Shown here piece after piece: positions 5,796 to 6,017 of a stretch of DNA of 6,017 nucleotides. Location of the stretch: positions 1 through 6,017 of the forward strand of contig CAMDRY010000214.1 in the NCBI GenBank assembly GCA_945906975.1. Direction: 5' to 3'. The DNA is from Bordetella parapertussis. GTDB taxonomy: Bacteria; Pseudomonadota; Gammaproteobacteria; Burkholderiales; SG8-39. The position numbers were made by a program, and so were the translations under genes. Each line of letters begins with the position of its first letter. The first letter of the stretch is position 1. Under the pieces are notes generated by a model, which had not been told where the DNA came from, made no database searches, and saw nothing but the letters and a program-made list of their open reading frames with translations.

Positions 5796-6017
5796 AATTC
5801 GGTAACTTGCTTTACCCTGTCCTATGTTGGGTCAGGAAGTGGCGTTGCCATTCGCACGATCGCGGTGTAACTGAGTGCGTCTTGGGGCACGAACAGGTCT
5901 GCTGTTAATTCGGGCGTGGCTGGGGTTCATTCAAGCGCCGCCGGCAATTTCCTGGCTGGGAGGGCGGCCAGGCTGCATTTAGCCATGGCGTAAGGTCTTC
6001 GCGCATTTTGGGCTGAT
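5796..6017. other. Unassigned end of the window
   Basis: No gene can be supported in these 222 bp. Short frames run off the right edge: a minus-strand frame of 37 codons ends at 5905 with codon 4 as its only ATG, and a plus-strand frame ends at 6014-6016. Neither shows a recognisable motif. It could include the edge of a further gene beyond the window. Confidence 0.3.

Noticed and set aside
5905..6015. C-terminal end of a minus-strand gene entering from the right edge
   Set aside because: 37 open codons with no recognisable motif; a chance frame of this length is common in GC-rich DNA.

Overview
The window comes from a GC-rich Gram-negative bacterium, probably a proteobacterium and by gene style plausibly a betaproteobacterium. 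The grounds are a MacA/MacB-type tripartite efflux system, a TPR plus family-61-glycosyltransferase-like protein, and a good sigma-54 (-24/-12) promoter. The taxonomic guess is inference.

Layout. Positions 1-1281 (+) hold the 3' part of a gene that starts before the window: a TPR remnant followed by a divergent GT61-like domain. Facing it is a minus-strand block, transcribed right to left: a small secreted repeat protein (5615-5196), a MacA-like periplasmic adaptor (5010-3412), a MacB-type ABC ATPase (3310-2564) and a MacB-type permease (2563-1331). ATPase and permease, which are one polypeptide in E. coli MacB, are separate genes here and abut as TGA-ATG. No TolC-like outer-membrane factor lies inside the window. 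The block from 5616 to 6017 has no convincing gene. It carries a dense regulatory region reading to the left: three 16-bp tandem repeats, a possible IHF site, a perfect 9-bp inverted repeat, a sigma-54 promoter, a 5' UTR hairpin and a strong Shine-Dalgarno.

How the parts may work together. The adaptor, ATPase and permease should form an inner-membrane and periplasmic efflux or secretion pump. The adaptor is unusual: after its beta-barrel domain it carries a Gly/Ala/Pro linker and a helical insert with two LTxxQ-like motifs, resembling Spy/CpxP periplasmic proteins. The small upstream protein has a signal peptide and four copies of a hexapeptide, (N/R/G)FV(T/S/R)YP, joined by low-complexity linkers; I recognise no family. 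The most interesting possibility is a regulated unit of sigma-54 promoter, secreted FVxYP-repeat protein and MacAB-type pump with a chaperone-like adaptor insert. The functional link rests only on gene order and orientation.
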